Below, one piece after another: positions 17,639-25,081 of a stretch of DNA of 41,054 nt (position 1 is the stretch's first letter; the number at the start of each line of letters is the position of its first letter). Below the pieces are notes generated by a model. It saw nothing but the letters and a program-made list of their open reading frames with translations. It had not been told where the DNA came from and searched no databases. This DNA is from Massilia sp. ST3. Its GTDB lineage: Bacteria > Pseudomonadota > Gammaproteobacteria > Burkholderiales > Burkholderiaceae_D. Location of the stretch: NCBI RefSeq assembly GCF_018119405.1, contig NZ_JAGPWC010000043.1, positions 1 to 41,054 of the forward strand, given 5' to 3'. The translations under genes were made by a program, and so were the position numbers.

Positions 17639-18676
17639 TCAGATCCACTTGGCCACGTCCAGGATGGCCTGGGCAAAGGCTTGCGGCGCTTCCTGCGGCA
17701 GGTTGTGGCCGATGCCGCCAGTCAGGTGGCGGTGCTCGTACTTGCCAAGGAATTTCTTCGCATAGACCTTGGGATCCGGATGCGGGGCGCCGTTGGCGTC
17801 GCCTTCCATGGTGATGGTCGGCACCCTGACGTCCGGGAAGCGGGCCAGGCGCTGCTCCAGGTCATCGTAGCGCGCTTCCGAGGGCGCCAGGCCGAGGCGC
17901 CAGCGGTAGTTGCTGACCGAGATCGCGACGTGGTCGGGGTTGTCGAGCGATTTGGCCGAGCGCGCGAAGGTGGCGTCGTCGAATTTCCATTCCGGCGAGG
18001 CCAGCTCCCAGATCAGGCGCGCGAAGGCGTGGGTGTTCTCGCGGTAGCCCTGTTCGCCGCGCGGGGTGGCGAAGTAATACTGGTACCACCACTGCAGTTC
18101 CGCTTTTGGGGCCAGCGGCTTGCGGTTGCCTTCCTGGCTGCCGATCAGATAGCCGCTGACCGACACCAGGGCCGTGCAGCGCTGCGGCCACAGCGCCGCC
18201 AGGGTGGCCGCGATGCGCGCGCCCCAGTCGAAGCCGGCGACGATGGCCTTGTCGATCTTGAGCGCGTCCAGGAAGGCGATGGCGTCCGCGGTGAAGCTGG
18301 CCTGCTGGCCGTTGCGCGGCGTGTCCGTGGACAGGAAACGGGTGCTGCCGTAGCCGCGCAGGTGCGGCACCAGCACCCGATAGCCGGCCGCCGCCAGCAC
18401 CGGCACCACGTCGATGAAGGCGTGGATGTCGTAGGGCCAGCCATGGAACAGCACGATCGGATAGCCGTTGCGCGGGCCGGCGTCGACATAGCCCACGTCC
18501 AGCACGCCGGCGCGGACCTGCCTGATGTCGGTGAAGGTGTTGCTGGCGGGCGTGATGCCGACGGCCAAGGACGAGACGGCGGCGTGCACGCTGCCGGCCA
18601 GGCCCAGTTGGGCGGCGGCCAGGCCCAGCGAGGCGGTGTTGAGGAAGCTGCGGCGTTTCAGGTTGGTCTCATTCAT
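17639..18676 (-). CDS. Tat-exported alpha/beta hydrolase, epoxide-hydrolase-like
   Basis: The 345-residue product begins with a twin-arginine signal (KRRSFLNTASLGLAAAQLG, cleavage likely after VHA near residue 32), so it should be folded before export to the periplasm. The hydrolase core has the oxyanion motif HGWP (78-81), a nucleophile elbow GFDWG with Asp150 rather than Ser, and the catalytic His near residue 324 in GGIGHNLPQE. An Asp nucleophile points to epoxide hydrolase or haloalkane dehalogenase chemistry instead of esterase. GGAGAAG precedes ATG 18676. It is the second gene of the operon, 29 bp after the SDR. The substrate is unknown. Confidence 0.88.
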   Translation of the reverse strand: MNETNLKRRSFLNTASLGLAAAQLGLAGSVHAAVSSLAVGITPASNTFTDIRQVRAGVLDVGYVDAGPRNGYPIVLFHGWPYDIHAFIDVVPVLAAAGYRVLVPHLRGYGSTRFLSTDTPRNGQQASFTADAIAFLDALKIDKAIVAGFDWGARIAATLAALWPQRCTALVSVSGYLIGSQEGNRKPLAPKAELQWWYQYYFATPRGEQGYRENTHAFARLIWELASPEWKFDDATFARSAKSLDNPDHVAISVSNYRWRLGLAPSEARYDDLEQRLARFPDVRVPTITMEGDANGAPHPDPKVYAKKFLGKYEHRHLTGGIGHNLPQEAPQAFAQAILDVAKWI

Positions 18677-18705
18677 GATCTTCTCCAGGGTCTCGGTGGA
18701 TGGGG

Positions 18706-19443
18706 TCACAGCGACATGCCGCCGTCGATGGTCAGGCTGGCGCCGGTCATGTAGCCGGATTCGGCGCCGGCCAGGTAGGCCGCCAGGGCGGCGACTTCAT
18801 GCGGCTGGCCCACGCGCTTCACGGGTATCCATTCCTTGACCATCTCGATCATGTCGGCCGTCATGTCGGTCTCGATCGGGCCGGGCTGGATGTTGTTGAT
18901 CGTGATGCCGCGCGGCGCCAGGTCGACCGCCAGCCCCTTGACCATGACGGCGACCGCGCCCTTGGTCATCGAGTACACGCTCGAGCCCGGATGCCCGCTG
19001 CGCACCGCGGCATTGCTGCCGATGGTGATCACGCGCCCGCCCGCCGGCATGTGCGGCAGCGCCGCCTGGATCGCCAGGTAGACGCCGCGCACGTTCACGT
19101 CCAGCATGCGGTCGAGCTGTTCCAGGCTGAAGGCGGCCACGTCGGCGATGTGCAGGATGCCCGCGTTGACGACCACGATGTCGATGCGCCCGAAGCGCGT
19201 CGCGGCCTGGCCGACGGCGTCCTGCAGCTCGGCCGCGCTGGCGCTGTCCGCCTTGAGCGCCAGGGCCTGCACGCCCTGCGCCTCGATGGCGGCGGCGACT
19301 TCCGCCGCCTTGGCGCCGGCGCTGGCATAGGTCAGGGCGACGTTGGCGCCGTCGCGCGCCAGGCGCAGGGCGATGGCGGCGCCGATGCCGCGCGATCCGC
19401 CGATGACGAGGGCGGTCTTGTTCTGGGTGCTAGCGTTGTTCAT
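18706..19443 (-). CDS. short-chain dehydrogenase/reductase (FabG-like)
   Basis: Classical SDR of 245 residues: cofactor motif GGSRGIG (15-21), NAG at about 93-95 and the catalytic triad Ser143, Tyr157 and Lys161 (YSMTK). The C-terminus GASLTIDGGMSL is typical. Substrate not predictable; in this operon with Ohr and a periplasmic epoxide-hydrolase-like enzyme, reduction of reactive carbonyls is plausible. It is the first gene of the operon, with a TTTAAT -10-like hexamer at 19473-19478 on the minus strand and a predicted OmpR-type operator just upstream. AGGA precedes ATG 19443. Confidence 0.9.
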   Translation of the reverse strand: MNNASTQNKTALVIGGSRGIGAAIALRLARDGANVALTYASAGAKAAEVAAAIEAQGVQALALKADSASAAELQDAVGQAATRFGRIDIVVVNAGILHIADVAAFSLEQLDRMLDVNVRGVYLAIQAALPHMPAGGRVITIGSNAAVRSGHPGSSVYSMTKGAVAVMVKGLAVDLAPRGITINNIQPGPIETDMTADMIEMVKEWIPVKRVGQPHEVAALAAYLAGAESGYMTGASLTIDGGMSL

Positions 19444-19472
19444 GTCCGGTCCTTGGTGTTTGGTATGGCTCT

Positions 19473-19564
19473 ATTAAAAATCCTGCAGGTATCCCCACTG
19501 TGTCGGGATCCAAGCCGACTGCAATCGCATGTGTACGGCACCGGCCCGGATACACTGGGATACA
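19473..19564 (-). promoter_or_regulatory. regulatory module A: two GGATACA-type boxes and -10 of the SDR operon
   Basis: Box 1 (19548-19564) reads GGATACACTGGGATACA on the plus strand, a direct repeat of GGATACA with a 10-bp period. Box 2 (19489-19504) is a diverged copy on the minus strand, GACACAGTGGGGATAC. The box 2 end is exactly 10 bp from TTTAAT (19478-19473, minus), a good -10 about 30 bp before the SDR start. This is the geometry of PhoB/OmpR-type class II activation. The same arrangement, with the same 59-bp offset between boxes, recurs at 20815-20906. This fills the 134-bp gap. Confidence 0.7.
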
Positions 19565-19577
19565 AAAATGGGTCGGC

Positions 19578-20078
19578 TCAGTTCGCTTCCGCGAGCAGGG
19601 CGCGGATCCTGGCCTCGGTCTCCGCGTAGTCGCCCTCGCCGAAGTGCGAGTACACGACCTGGCCCTGCTTGTTGACCAGGTAGACCGCCGGCCAGTACTG
19701 GTTCGCATAGGCCTGCCAGGTGGCGTAGCGGTTGTCCTGGGCGACCGCGTAGGGAATCCCGAAGCGCTTGATGGCCGCCTGGACGTTCGAGCTCGAGCGC
19801 TCGAAGGGGTATTCGGGGGTATGCACCCCCACCACCACCAGGCCCTTGTCCTTGTACTTCTCGTGCCAGCTCTTCACGTAGGGCAGGGTGCGGATGCAGT
19901 TGATGCAGGTGTAGGTCCAGAAGTCGACCAGCACCACCTTGCCGCGCAGCTGCTGCATGCTCAGCGGGGGCGAGTTCAGCCAGTTGTTGATGCCGGTGAA
20001 TTCGGGCGCGGGGCTGGCGGAAGCGGCCTGGGCGGAGAAGCTGGCGGCGGCGAACAATGCGGCGATCAGGGTTTTCAT
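19578..20078 (-). CDS. periplasmic TlpA-like thioredoxin (redoxin)
   Basis: A 166-residue exported thioredoxin-fold protein: a signal peptide (MKTLIAALFAAASFSAQA), then a redoxin domain with the active-site pair Cys58 and Cys61 in FWTYTCINCIRTLP. This CINC form is typical of thioredoxins encoded next to CcdA-like proteins and differs from the CGPC of cytoplasmic thioredoxin. The cis-Pro loop is near WPAVYLVNKQG. It follows ccdA by 11 bp, so CcdA probably passes electrons across the membrane to it. Clients are unknown; candidates include periplasmic peroxide or methionine-sulfoxide repair enzymes. Confidence 0.92.
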   Translation of the reverse strand: MKTLIAALFAAASFSAQAASASPAPEFTGINNWLNSPPLSMQQLRGKVVLVDFWTYTCINCIRTLPYVKSWHEKYKDKGLVVVGVHTPEYPFERSSSNVQAAIKRFGIPYAVAQDNRYATWQAYANQYWPAVYLVNKQGQVVYSHFGEGDYAETEARIRALLAEAN

Positions 20079-20089
20079 GGTGTTTCCTT

Positions 20090-20785
20090 TCAGAGCGAGA
20101 TGACATTGGCGAGGTGGGCGTAGAGCAGGACGTCGAGCTGGAAGTAAATAACGCCGGCGGTCAGCAGGATCAGCAGGCCGAACACCTGTTGCAGGCGGTC
20201 GGTGTAGCGCGCCACGCTGCGGATGCGCTGGCGCATGAACTGGCCGCCGTAGGCGATCGCGAGCATCGGAATGCCCGCGCCTATGGCGTAGAGGAGAAGC
20301 AGGGTCGCGGACCAGCCGATATCCTGTGCCTGGGCAACCAGCACCAGGATCGAGGCCAGCACCGGGCCGGCGCAGGGCGTCCAGACCGCGCCCAGCGACA
20401 TGCCGAGCAGCAGGCCGCCCAGCTTGCCCGCACGCTTCGGCGCGGAGGCGGGCAGCAGGGCGCCGGCGAAGCGGGCCGCGTGGTTCATCACCCAGGCATA
20501 GGGCGCCTTCCACAGCATGGCCAGCCCGGTCAGCGCCAGCATGGCGATGCCGGCCAGGCGCAGGGTCTCGTGGGCCAGCTCGAATTGCTGCGAGGCGCCG
20601 GCCAGCAGCAGGCCAAGCGAGGCGAAGGCCAGCACGAAGCCGGCGACGATGAAGACGGGGCGGCTGCGGTCCGTGTCTTGCAAGGAGCCGCCCAGGACAA
20701 TGGGCAGGATGGGCAGCACGCAGGGCGAGGCGATGGTCAGCACGCCGCCGAGCAGGGCGAGTGGGGCGTCGATAAGATGTTGCAT
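20090..20785 (-). CDS. CcdA/DsbD-type transmembrane electron transporter
   Basis: A six-helix inner-membrane protein of 231 residues that moves thiol reducing power from cytoplasmic thioredoxin to the periplasm. The two conserved redox cysteines are Cys22 in IASPCVLPILP and Cys138 in VWTPCAGPVLAS. It lacks the extra domains of DsbD. The start at 20785 has AGGAGG upstream, though spaced a little far. The partner thioredoxin is the next gene. It stands divergent from the response-regulator gene. A TGTAAT hexamer (20820-20815, minus) and an operator box 10 bp further upstream make a likely regulated promoter. No other cytochrome c maturation genes are nearby. Confidence 0.93.
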   Translation of the reverse strand: MQHLIDAPLALLGGVLTIASPCVLPILPIVLGGSLQDTDRSRPVFIVAGFVLAFASLGLLLAGASQQFELAHETLRLAGIAMLALTGLAMLWKAPYAWVMNHAARFAGALLPASAPKRAGKLGGLLLGMSLGAVWTPCAGPVLASILVLVAQAQDIGWSATLLLLYAIGAGIPMLAIAYGGQFMRQRIRSVARYTDRLQQVFGLLILLTAGVIYFQLDVLLYAHLANVISL

Positions 20786-20814
20786 GGTGTCGGTCCTCCT
20801 GGTTGGATGACCGC

Positions 20815-20932
20815 ATTACATCGCCCCGGCGTATCCCGGCTGTGTCCACGGCCGGGGTTTTTGCAATGTACTGTACCGATTCCCGGGCCGGATACACTGG
20901 GATACAAAAGTCCGTCGCGAGACGGGTATAAA
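20815..20932. promoter_or_regulatory. regulatory module B: divergent promoters of ccdA and the response regulator
   Basis: Box 1 (20890-20906, plus) is GGATACACTGGGATACA, identical to the box at 19548. Box 2 (20831-20847) reads GGACACAGCCGGGATAC on the minus strand and ends exactly 10 bp from TGTAAT (20820-20815, minus), the probable ccdA -10. The distance between box starts is 59 bp, as in module A, and TGCAAT occurs at the same offset (31 bp) in both. On the plus strand TATAAA at 20927-20932 could be the -10 of the response-regulator gene, 20 bp past box 1. This explains the 188-bp gap. Confidence 0.72.
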
Positions 20933-20973
20933 GAAGCCGTGAAAGCAAGCGAAGAAACCTTTACCAGGAAACC

Positions 20974-21714
20974 ATGGACACTCCCGACCACATCCTGATC
21001 GTCGACGACGACCTCGAGATCCGCGAACTGATCGCCGCCTACCTGGAAAAGCAGGGCATGCGCGCCGCCACCGCCGCCAACGGGCGCCAGATGCGCAGCC
21101 TGATGGAGCAGCACCAGTTCGACCTGGTGGTGCTCGACCTCATGATGCCGGGCGAGGACGGCCTGACCCTGTGCCGCGACCTGCGCGCCGGCAAGTGGCG
21201 CAGCATGCCGGTCCTGATGCTCACCGCGCGCGACGAGGAAACCGACCGCATCGTCGGCCTCGAAATGGGCGCCGACGACTACCTCACCAAGCCCTTCGCG
21301 GTGCGCGAGCTGTATGCCCGCATCCGCTCGATCCTGCGCCGCACCCGCATGCTGCCGCCCAATCTCGAGGTCAAGGAGCCCGGGCAGTTCATCGCCTTCG
21401 GCGACTGGCGGCTCGACACGGTCGGCCGCCACCTGCTGGACCGCGAGGGCACGATGGTGTCCCTGAGCGGGGCCGAGTATCGCCTGCTGCGGGTCTTCCT
21501 CGACCATCCTCAGCGCGTGCTCACCCGCGACCAGCTGCTGAACCTGACCCAGGGCCGCGAGGCTGACCTGTTCGACCGCTCGATCGACCTCCTGGTGAGC
21601 CGCGTGCGCCAGCGCCTGGGCGACGATGCGCGCGAGCCGCGCTATATCAAGACCCTGCGCAGCGAAGGCTATGTGTTCTCGTCGCCGGTGGAGTTCGTGG
21701 ACGGCGCGCCATGA
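20974..21714 (+). CDS. OmpR-family response regulator
   Basis: A 246-residue two-domain regulator. The receiver has the acidic pocket (DDD 11-13), phospho-acceptor Asp55 in VVLDLMMPGEDG, Thr84 and Lys106 (YLTKPF). The winged-helix DNA-binding domain covers about 140-238 (LSGAEYRLLRVFLDHPQRVLTRDQLL ... RYIKTLRSEGYVF). OmpR-type proteins bind direct repeats with a 10-11 bp period, as found in the GGATACA boxes in its own promoter and upstream of the SDR operon. It overlaps the kinase gene by 4 bp (ATGA). The signal is unknown; the probable targets suggest redox or electrophile stress. Confidence 0.95.
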   Translation: MDTPDHILIVDDDLEIRELIAAYLEKQGMRAATAANGRQMRSLMEQHQFDLVVLDLMMPGEDGLTLCRDLRAGKWRSMPVLMLTARDEETDRIVGLEMGADDYLTKPFAVRELYARIRSILRRTRMLPPNLEVKEPGQFIAFGDWRLDTVGRHLLDREGTMVSLSGAEYRLLRVFLDHPQRVLTRDQLLNLTQGREADLFDRSIDLLVSRVRQRLGDDAREPRYIKTLRSEGYVFSSPVEFVDGAP

Positions 21715-23039
21715 ACATGGGCGCACTGCGCTTGCCGCGCTCCCTGTTCATGCGGCTGATGCTGGTCCTGCTGGCCGGGCTGGCGCTGGCGCAGGCGCTG
21801 ACCTATGTCTGGATCATGAGCGAGCGCCGCGAAGCCACGGTCGGCCTGATGCTCAACTTCCTGGAACAGGACGTGGCCAGCTCGGTCGCCCTGCTGGACC
21901 GGCTTCCGGCCGCCGAGCGCGCCGACTGGCTGCCCCGGCTGGCGCGCCGCACCTACCGCTTCGCCATCGGTCCCGGCGAGCCAGGGCATATGCCCGACAC
22001 CGAACTGTCGAAGCGCATCGCCGATTCCTTCGTCGAGTCCATCGGACGGCGTTACCGGGTCACGGCGAGCGCCGCGCCGGGCCATCCGAACCGGGTCCAG
22101 GCCCACGTGATCCTGAGCGACGGCATGCCCCTGACCATCGACATGCGGCCGGCCGGCATGCCGGTGTCGCCCTGGCTGCCCGCCGTGCTGGCGGGCCAGC
22201 TGGTCTTGCTGGCGCTGTGCACCTGGGCCGGGGTGCGCCTGGCGACCCGCCCGCTGGCCCAGCTGGCGCGCGCGGCCGACAGCCTGGGGCCCGACCTGCA
22301 GTCCGAACGGCTGCCCGAATCCGGCCCGCTCGAAGTCGCGCGCGCCGCCCGGGCCTTCAATGCGATGCAGGAGCGCATCGCCTCCTACATGAGCGAGCGC
22401 ACCCAGATCCTGGCCGCGATCTCGCACGACCTGCAGACGCCGATCACGCGCATGCGCATGCGGGCCGACATGATGGACGACGAGGTCCAGCGCGACAAGA
22501 TGAACCGCGACCTGCGCGAGATGGAAGCCCTGGTGAAGGACGGCGTGGCCTATGCGCGCACCCTGCACGGCGCGCGCGAGGCGCCGGTCCGGATCGACCC
22601 GGACTCCATGCTGGAAAGCCTGGCCGGCGACTACCGCGATGCGGGCCAGGACGTCAGCCTGGAAGGCAAGGCCGGCGTCTCGATCGCGGCGCGTCCCCAG
22701 GCCCTGCGCCGCGTGCTGGGCAACCTGATCGACAACGGCCTGAAGTACGCAGGCGCGGTGCGGGTCGGCGTGGCCCGGGAGCATCCTGGCGAGGTGACGA
22801 TCCGGGTCAGGGATTTCGGCCCCGGCATTCCCGAGGCCGAACTGGAGAAGGTGTTCGAGCCCTTCTACCGGCTGGAAGCCTCGCGCAACCGCGACACCGG
22901 CGGCACCGGCCTGGGGCTGGCCATCGCCCGGCAGCTGGCGACGGCGATGAACGGCACGCTGGAACTGCGCAACCACCCTCAGGGCGGGCTGGAAGCGACC
23001 CTGCGCATCCGCGACCTGGAGGACGGCGCCGGCCGCTGA
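21711..23039 (+). CDS. sensor histidine kinase
   Basis: Partner kinase of the overlapping response regulator. TM1 is at about residues 12-32, followed by a periplasmic domain of about 130 residues and TM2 at about 160-182, then HAMP (about 183-225). The dimerisation helix carries the phospho-acceptor His239 in ISHDLQTPITRMRMR, and the ATPase domain shows the N box (NLIDNGLKYA), G1 (DFGPGIP), F box (FEPFYRLE) and G2 (GGTGLGLAI). The protein has 442 residues. The periplasmic sensor region lacks cysteines in what I can read, so direct disulfide sensing there is unlikely. Confidence 0.95.
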   Translation: MNMGALRLPRSLFMRLMLVLLAGLALAQALTYVWIMSERREATVGLMLNFLEQDVASSVALLDRLPAAERADWLPRLARRTYRFAIGPGEPGHMPDTELSKRIADSFVESIGRRYRVTASAAPGHPNRVQAHVILSDGMPLTIDMRPAGMPVSPWLPAVLAGQLVLLALCTWAGVRLATRPLAQLARAADSLGPDLQSERLPESGPLEVARAARAFNAMQERIASYMSERTQILAAISHDLQTPITRMRMRADMMDDEVQRDKMNRDLREMEALVKDGVAYARTLHGAREAPVRIDPDSMLESLAGDYRDAGQDVSLEGKAGVSIAARPQALRRVLGNLIDNGLKYAGAVRVGVAREHPGEVTIRVRDFGPGIPEAELEKVFEPFYRLEASRNRDTGGTGLGLAIARQLATAMNGTLELRNHPQGGLEATLRIRDLEDGAGR

Positions 23040-23059
23040 ACCTGGGTAAAGTAGGGGCC

Positions 23060-23392
23060 ATGACCGCTCCCGCCCACCATCCCGTCACGCCGGACGGCCG
23101 CTACTTCGTGGTGGACGGCCGCCTGTGGCGCGCCAGCAATCCGGGACTGGCGCCGGAGCAGCGCCAGGAACTGGTCAATGCGCTCATGGGCGCGCGGCGC
23201 CAGGTGGGCCTGGCCGTCAAGGCGAAGGACGCCGAGGCCGAACGCCGTGCGCGCGCCGCGGTCGATGCGGCCAAGCGCGCGCTGGGGGAGCGCGGCCCCG
23301 TCTGGTGGACCGACGGGGCCCCGGACCACAACCGGCGCATGGTGGCCAACACGCCCTATGCGCAGTGGTATGCGGGGCTGGCGCCGGACTAG
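23060..23392 (+). CDS. conserved hypothetical protein, 110 residues
   Basis: Starts MTAPAHHPVTPDGRYFVVDG and contains RLWRASNPGLAPEQRQELVNALM followed by an Ala/Arg-rich helix and GPVWWTDGAPDHNRRMVANTPY. I recognise this as a small protein family seen in many proteobacteria without an established function; it is soluble, with no signal or membrane segment. It follows the kinase gene by 20 bp on the same strand and may be co-transcribed with the two-component genes. GTAGGGG lies just upstream of ATG 23060. No function is proposed. Confidence 0.75.
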   Translation: MTAPAHHPVTPDGRYFVVDGRLWRASNPGLAPEQRQELVNALMGARRQVGLAVKAKDAEAERRARAAVDAAKRALGERGPVWWTDGAPDHNRRMVANTPYAQWYAGLAPD

Positions 23393-23802
23393 GCGTGGCG
23401 GGCCGCCGCATGCAGGCGGTAGCCGGCCGGGCTGGTTCGGTACAGGTAGCCGAACAGGATGCTGAAGGTCAGGAAGATCAGGACGTTGAGCCAGGCGGTG
23501 TCCGGCGTCCCCGGCACCATCAGCTGGCGGTAGAGGCTGACCACCAGCCCGAGCCCGTGGCCGGCCAGGTTGCCGATCAGGACGTAGTGGATCTCGGCGA
23601 GTTCGACGGCGCGGCTGGCGCCCCAGTTCATGAGACCGTAGCCGGCGAGCGATGCGCCGTACAGCATGGCCATGTGGCGGCCCGTGATATTCATGCTTTC
23701 CGCGCCATAGGCGCTCATCAGCGCATCCGGCGTGAGCATCAGCATGAGGCCGAAACCCACCCCAAGGACGGCTGCGAGTCGGAAGATCAGGCGATGGTTC
23801 AT
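23389..23802 (-). CDS. small four-helix membrane protein, function unknown
   Basis: 137 residues with four hydrophobic segments (approximately 7-25, 43-62, 75-95 and 107-125) and short polar loops. A motif like NITGRHMAMLYGASLAGYGLMNW resembles small membrane proteins annotated as DUF4345-like or hypothetical; I am not certain of the family. Two adjacent ATG codons are present; 23802 was chosen because GGAGGG is better spaced from it than from 23805. It is divergent from the truncated-haemoglobin gene, and its end overlaps the last codons of the hypothetical gene on the other strand by 4 bp. Confidence 0.7.
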   Translation of the reverse strand: MNHRLIFRLAAVLGVGFGLMLMLTPDALMSAYGAESMNITGRHMAMLYGASLAGYGLMNWGASRAVELAEIHYVLIGNLAGHGLGLVVSLYRQLMVPGTPDTAWLNVLIFLTFSILFGYLYRTSPAGYRLHAAARHA

Positions 23803-23956
23803 CATTCCCTCCGGGATGATCGACGTGGTCGGCGCGCCTGGCGGGCGCGGCACGGCGTTGCCAACATGGCCACGCCTACTCAGCTTAGGTCGGAATCCGG
23901 GGGGCGCAAGGAGGAAGTGGAAATTTGGTGACAGGCAGGCGGCCACTGCCGGCTTT

Positions 23957-23988
23957 AAGCTGCATAGAAAATGCATATTTGATAGAAT
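23957..23988 (+). promoter_or_regulatory. NsrR-like palindrome and -10 of the truncated haemoglobin gene
   Basis: The 23-bp site at 23957-23979 is two 11-bp arms around one base: AAGCTGCATAG and AAATGCATATT. It matches the known NsrR consensus (ATGCATTT and AAATGCAT half sites in 11-1-11 arrangement) except for AG in place of TT in the left arm. TAGAAT at 23983-23988 is a good -10 immediately downstream, so a bound repressor would cover the -35 region. NsrR is the nitric-oxide-sensing iron-sulfur repressor of NO-detoxifying genes. The remaining gap (23803-23956) shows nothing else clear. Confidence 0.7.
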
Positions 23989-24012
23989 GGGGCATTCCAT
24001 CAGAGGCAAGCG

Positions 24013-24387
24013 ATGACCGCACCTGCAATCACCCCGTCTTCCATCATCCGGCTGGTCGATACCTTCTACGGGCGCGTACGCGAGGACGCCGTGCTCGGTC
24101 CCGTGTTCGAGGCCAAGCTGGCCGGGCGCTGGCAGGAACACATGCCGCGCATGTATGGGTTCTGGACCAAGGTCCTGCTCGGCACCGGCGAGTTCGAGGG
24201 CAATGTGTTCGGCAAGCACATGGCGCTGAGCGGCATCGAGGGCGAGCATTTCATCCGCTGGCTGATGCTGTTCAAGCTGACCACGGTGGAGGTGTTCGGC
24301 GCGGAGGAGGCGAAGGAGGCGATCCTGGTGGCGGAACGGATCGCGTCGAGTTTGCAGCTGGGGTTTTTTGGTGAGATCAGGGTGTGA
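24013..24387 (+). CDS. group III truncated haemoglobin
   Basis: A 124-residue 2-over-2 globin. The proximal haem-ligand His is His69 in NVFGKHMALSGIEGEHF, and the group III hallmarks FWTKVLLGTGEFEGN and the E-helix segment EHMPRMYGFW are present. Group III members lack the Gly-Gly motifs of other truncated globins. The proposed role is O2/NO chemistry or resistance to nitrosative or oxidative stress. An NsrR-like site and TAGAAT -10 lie just upstream, which supports NO-responsive control. It is monocistronic, followed by a repeat. Confidence 0.93.
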   Translation: MTAPAITPSSIIRLVDTFYGRVREDAVLGPVFEAKLAGRWQEHMPRMYGFWTKVLLGTGEFEGNVFGKHMALSGIEGEHFIRWLMLFKLTTVEVFGAEEAKEAILVAERIASSLQLGFFGEIRV

Positions 24388-24419
24388 ACGTTCGACGCGA
24401 CAATAATCGTTAGCTTAAA

Positions 24420-24510
24420 AACGTCATCCCCGCGAAGGCGGGGACCCAAGTTCTGCTTGCATCATCGATACGCTTGCAAACTTGGATCCCCGCCTGCGCG
24501 GGGACGACGT
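24420..24510. repeat. inverted pair of GTCATCCCCGC-type palindromic repeats
   Basis: The left unit begins ACGTCATCCCCGCG and continues GGCGGGGACCCAAG; the right unit is its inverse, CTTGGATCCCCGCC to CGGGGACGACGT. A 30-bp spacer lies between, itself flanked by TGCTTGC and GCTTGCA. This is the same family as 5229-5344 with the stem GGC changed to CGC. It separates the convergent haemoglobin and Lrp genes and fills the 158-bp gap. Confidence 0.8.
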
Positions 24511-24545
24511 ATGAGGCGGAGCTGAACAAAATCAGCTGACGCCTC

Positions 24546-25055
24546 TTATACCAATGGCATCGCCGTGGTCTCTTTGATCCGCTGCAGCGCAAAGCTCGAC
24601 TTCACATCCAGCACCGCCGGATGCTTGAGCAGGGTCCCCATCATGAAGCGCGAGAAGTGGTCCATGTCGCCCACATGCACGCGCAGCAGGAAATCCATCT
24701 CGCCCGTCATCGCATAGCAGGCGACCACTTCCGGCCAGGAGCCCACCGACACCGCGAAGTCGTTGCGCGGCGAGGTGGCCGGCAGGCCCGGGGCGCGGCT
24801 GGCGCTGGCCACTTCGCTGTGCTTTTCCAGGCGCACGTTCACATAGGCCAGCAGGCCGAGGCCGATCTTGTCCGGATCGAGCAGGGCCACGTACTGGCGG
24901 ATCACGCCCGCTTCCTCCAGCCGCTTGATGCGGCGCAGGCAGGGCGAGGGCGACAGGTTCACGCGCTCGGCCACGTCCTGGTTCGACAGGCGCCCGTCTG
25001 TTTGCAGGATTTCAAGAATCTTGCGGTCGGTTTTATCCAGCTCAATCTTTGACAT
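24546..25055 (-). CDS. Lrp/AsnC-family regulator
   Basis: A 169-residue feast/famine regulator. The N-terminal helix-turn-helix (KTDRKILEILQTDGRLSNQDVAERVNLSPSPCLRRIKRLEEAGVI) is followed by the ligand-binding RAM domain with WPEVVACYAMTGEMDFLLRV and KSSFALQRIKETTAMPLV. Between the domains is a Ser/Ala/Pro-rich insertion (about residues 86-102), which occurs in the subgroup next to indolepyruvate oxidoreductases. It is divergent from that gene, and a double dyad lies between them. It probably senses an aromatic amino acid and controls the neighbour, an inference from position. GAGGGA precedes ATG 25055. Confidence 0.92.
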   Translation of the reverse strand: MSKIELDKTDRKILEILQTDGRLSNQDVAERVNLSPSPCLRRIKRLEEAGVIRQYVALLDPDKIGLGLLAYVNVRLEKHSEVASASRAPGLPATSPRNDFAVSVGSWPEVVACYAMTGEMDFLLRVHVGDMDHFSRFMMGTLLKHPAVLDVKSSFALQRIKETTAMPLV

Positions 25056-25081
25056 GCTTCCCTCGGTGTTCTCGTGCATAC

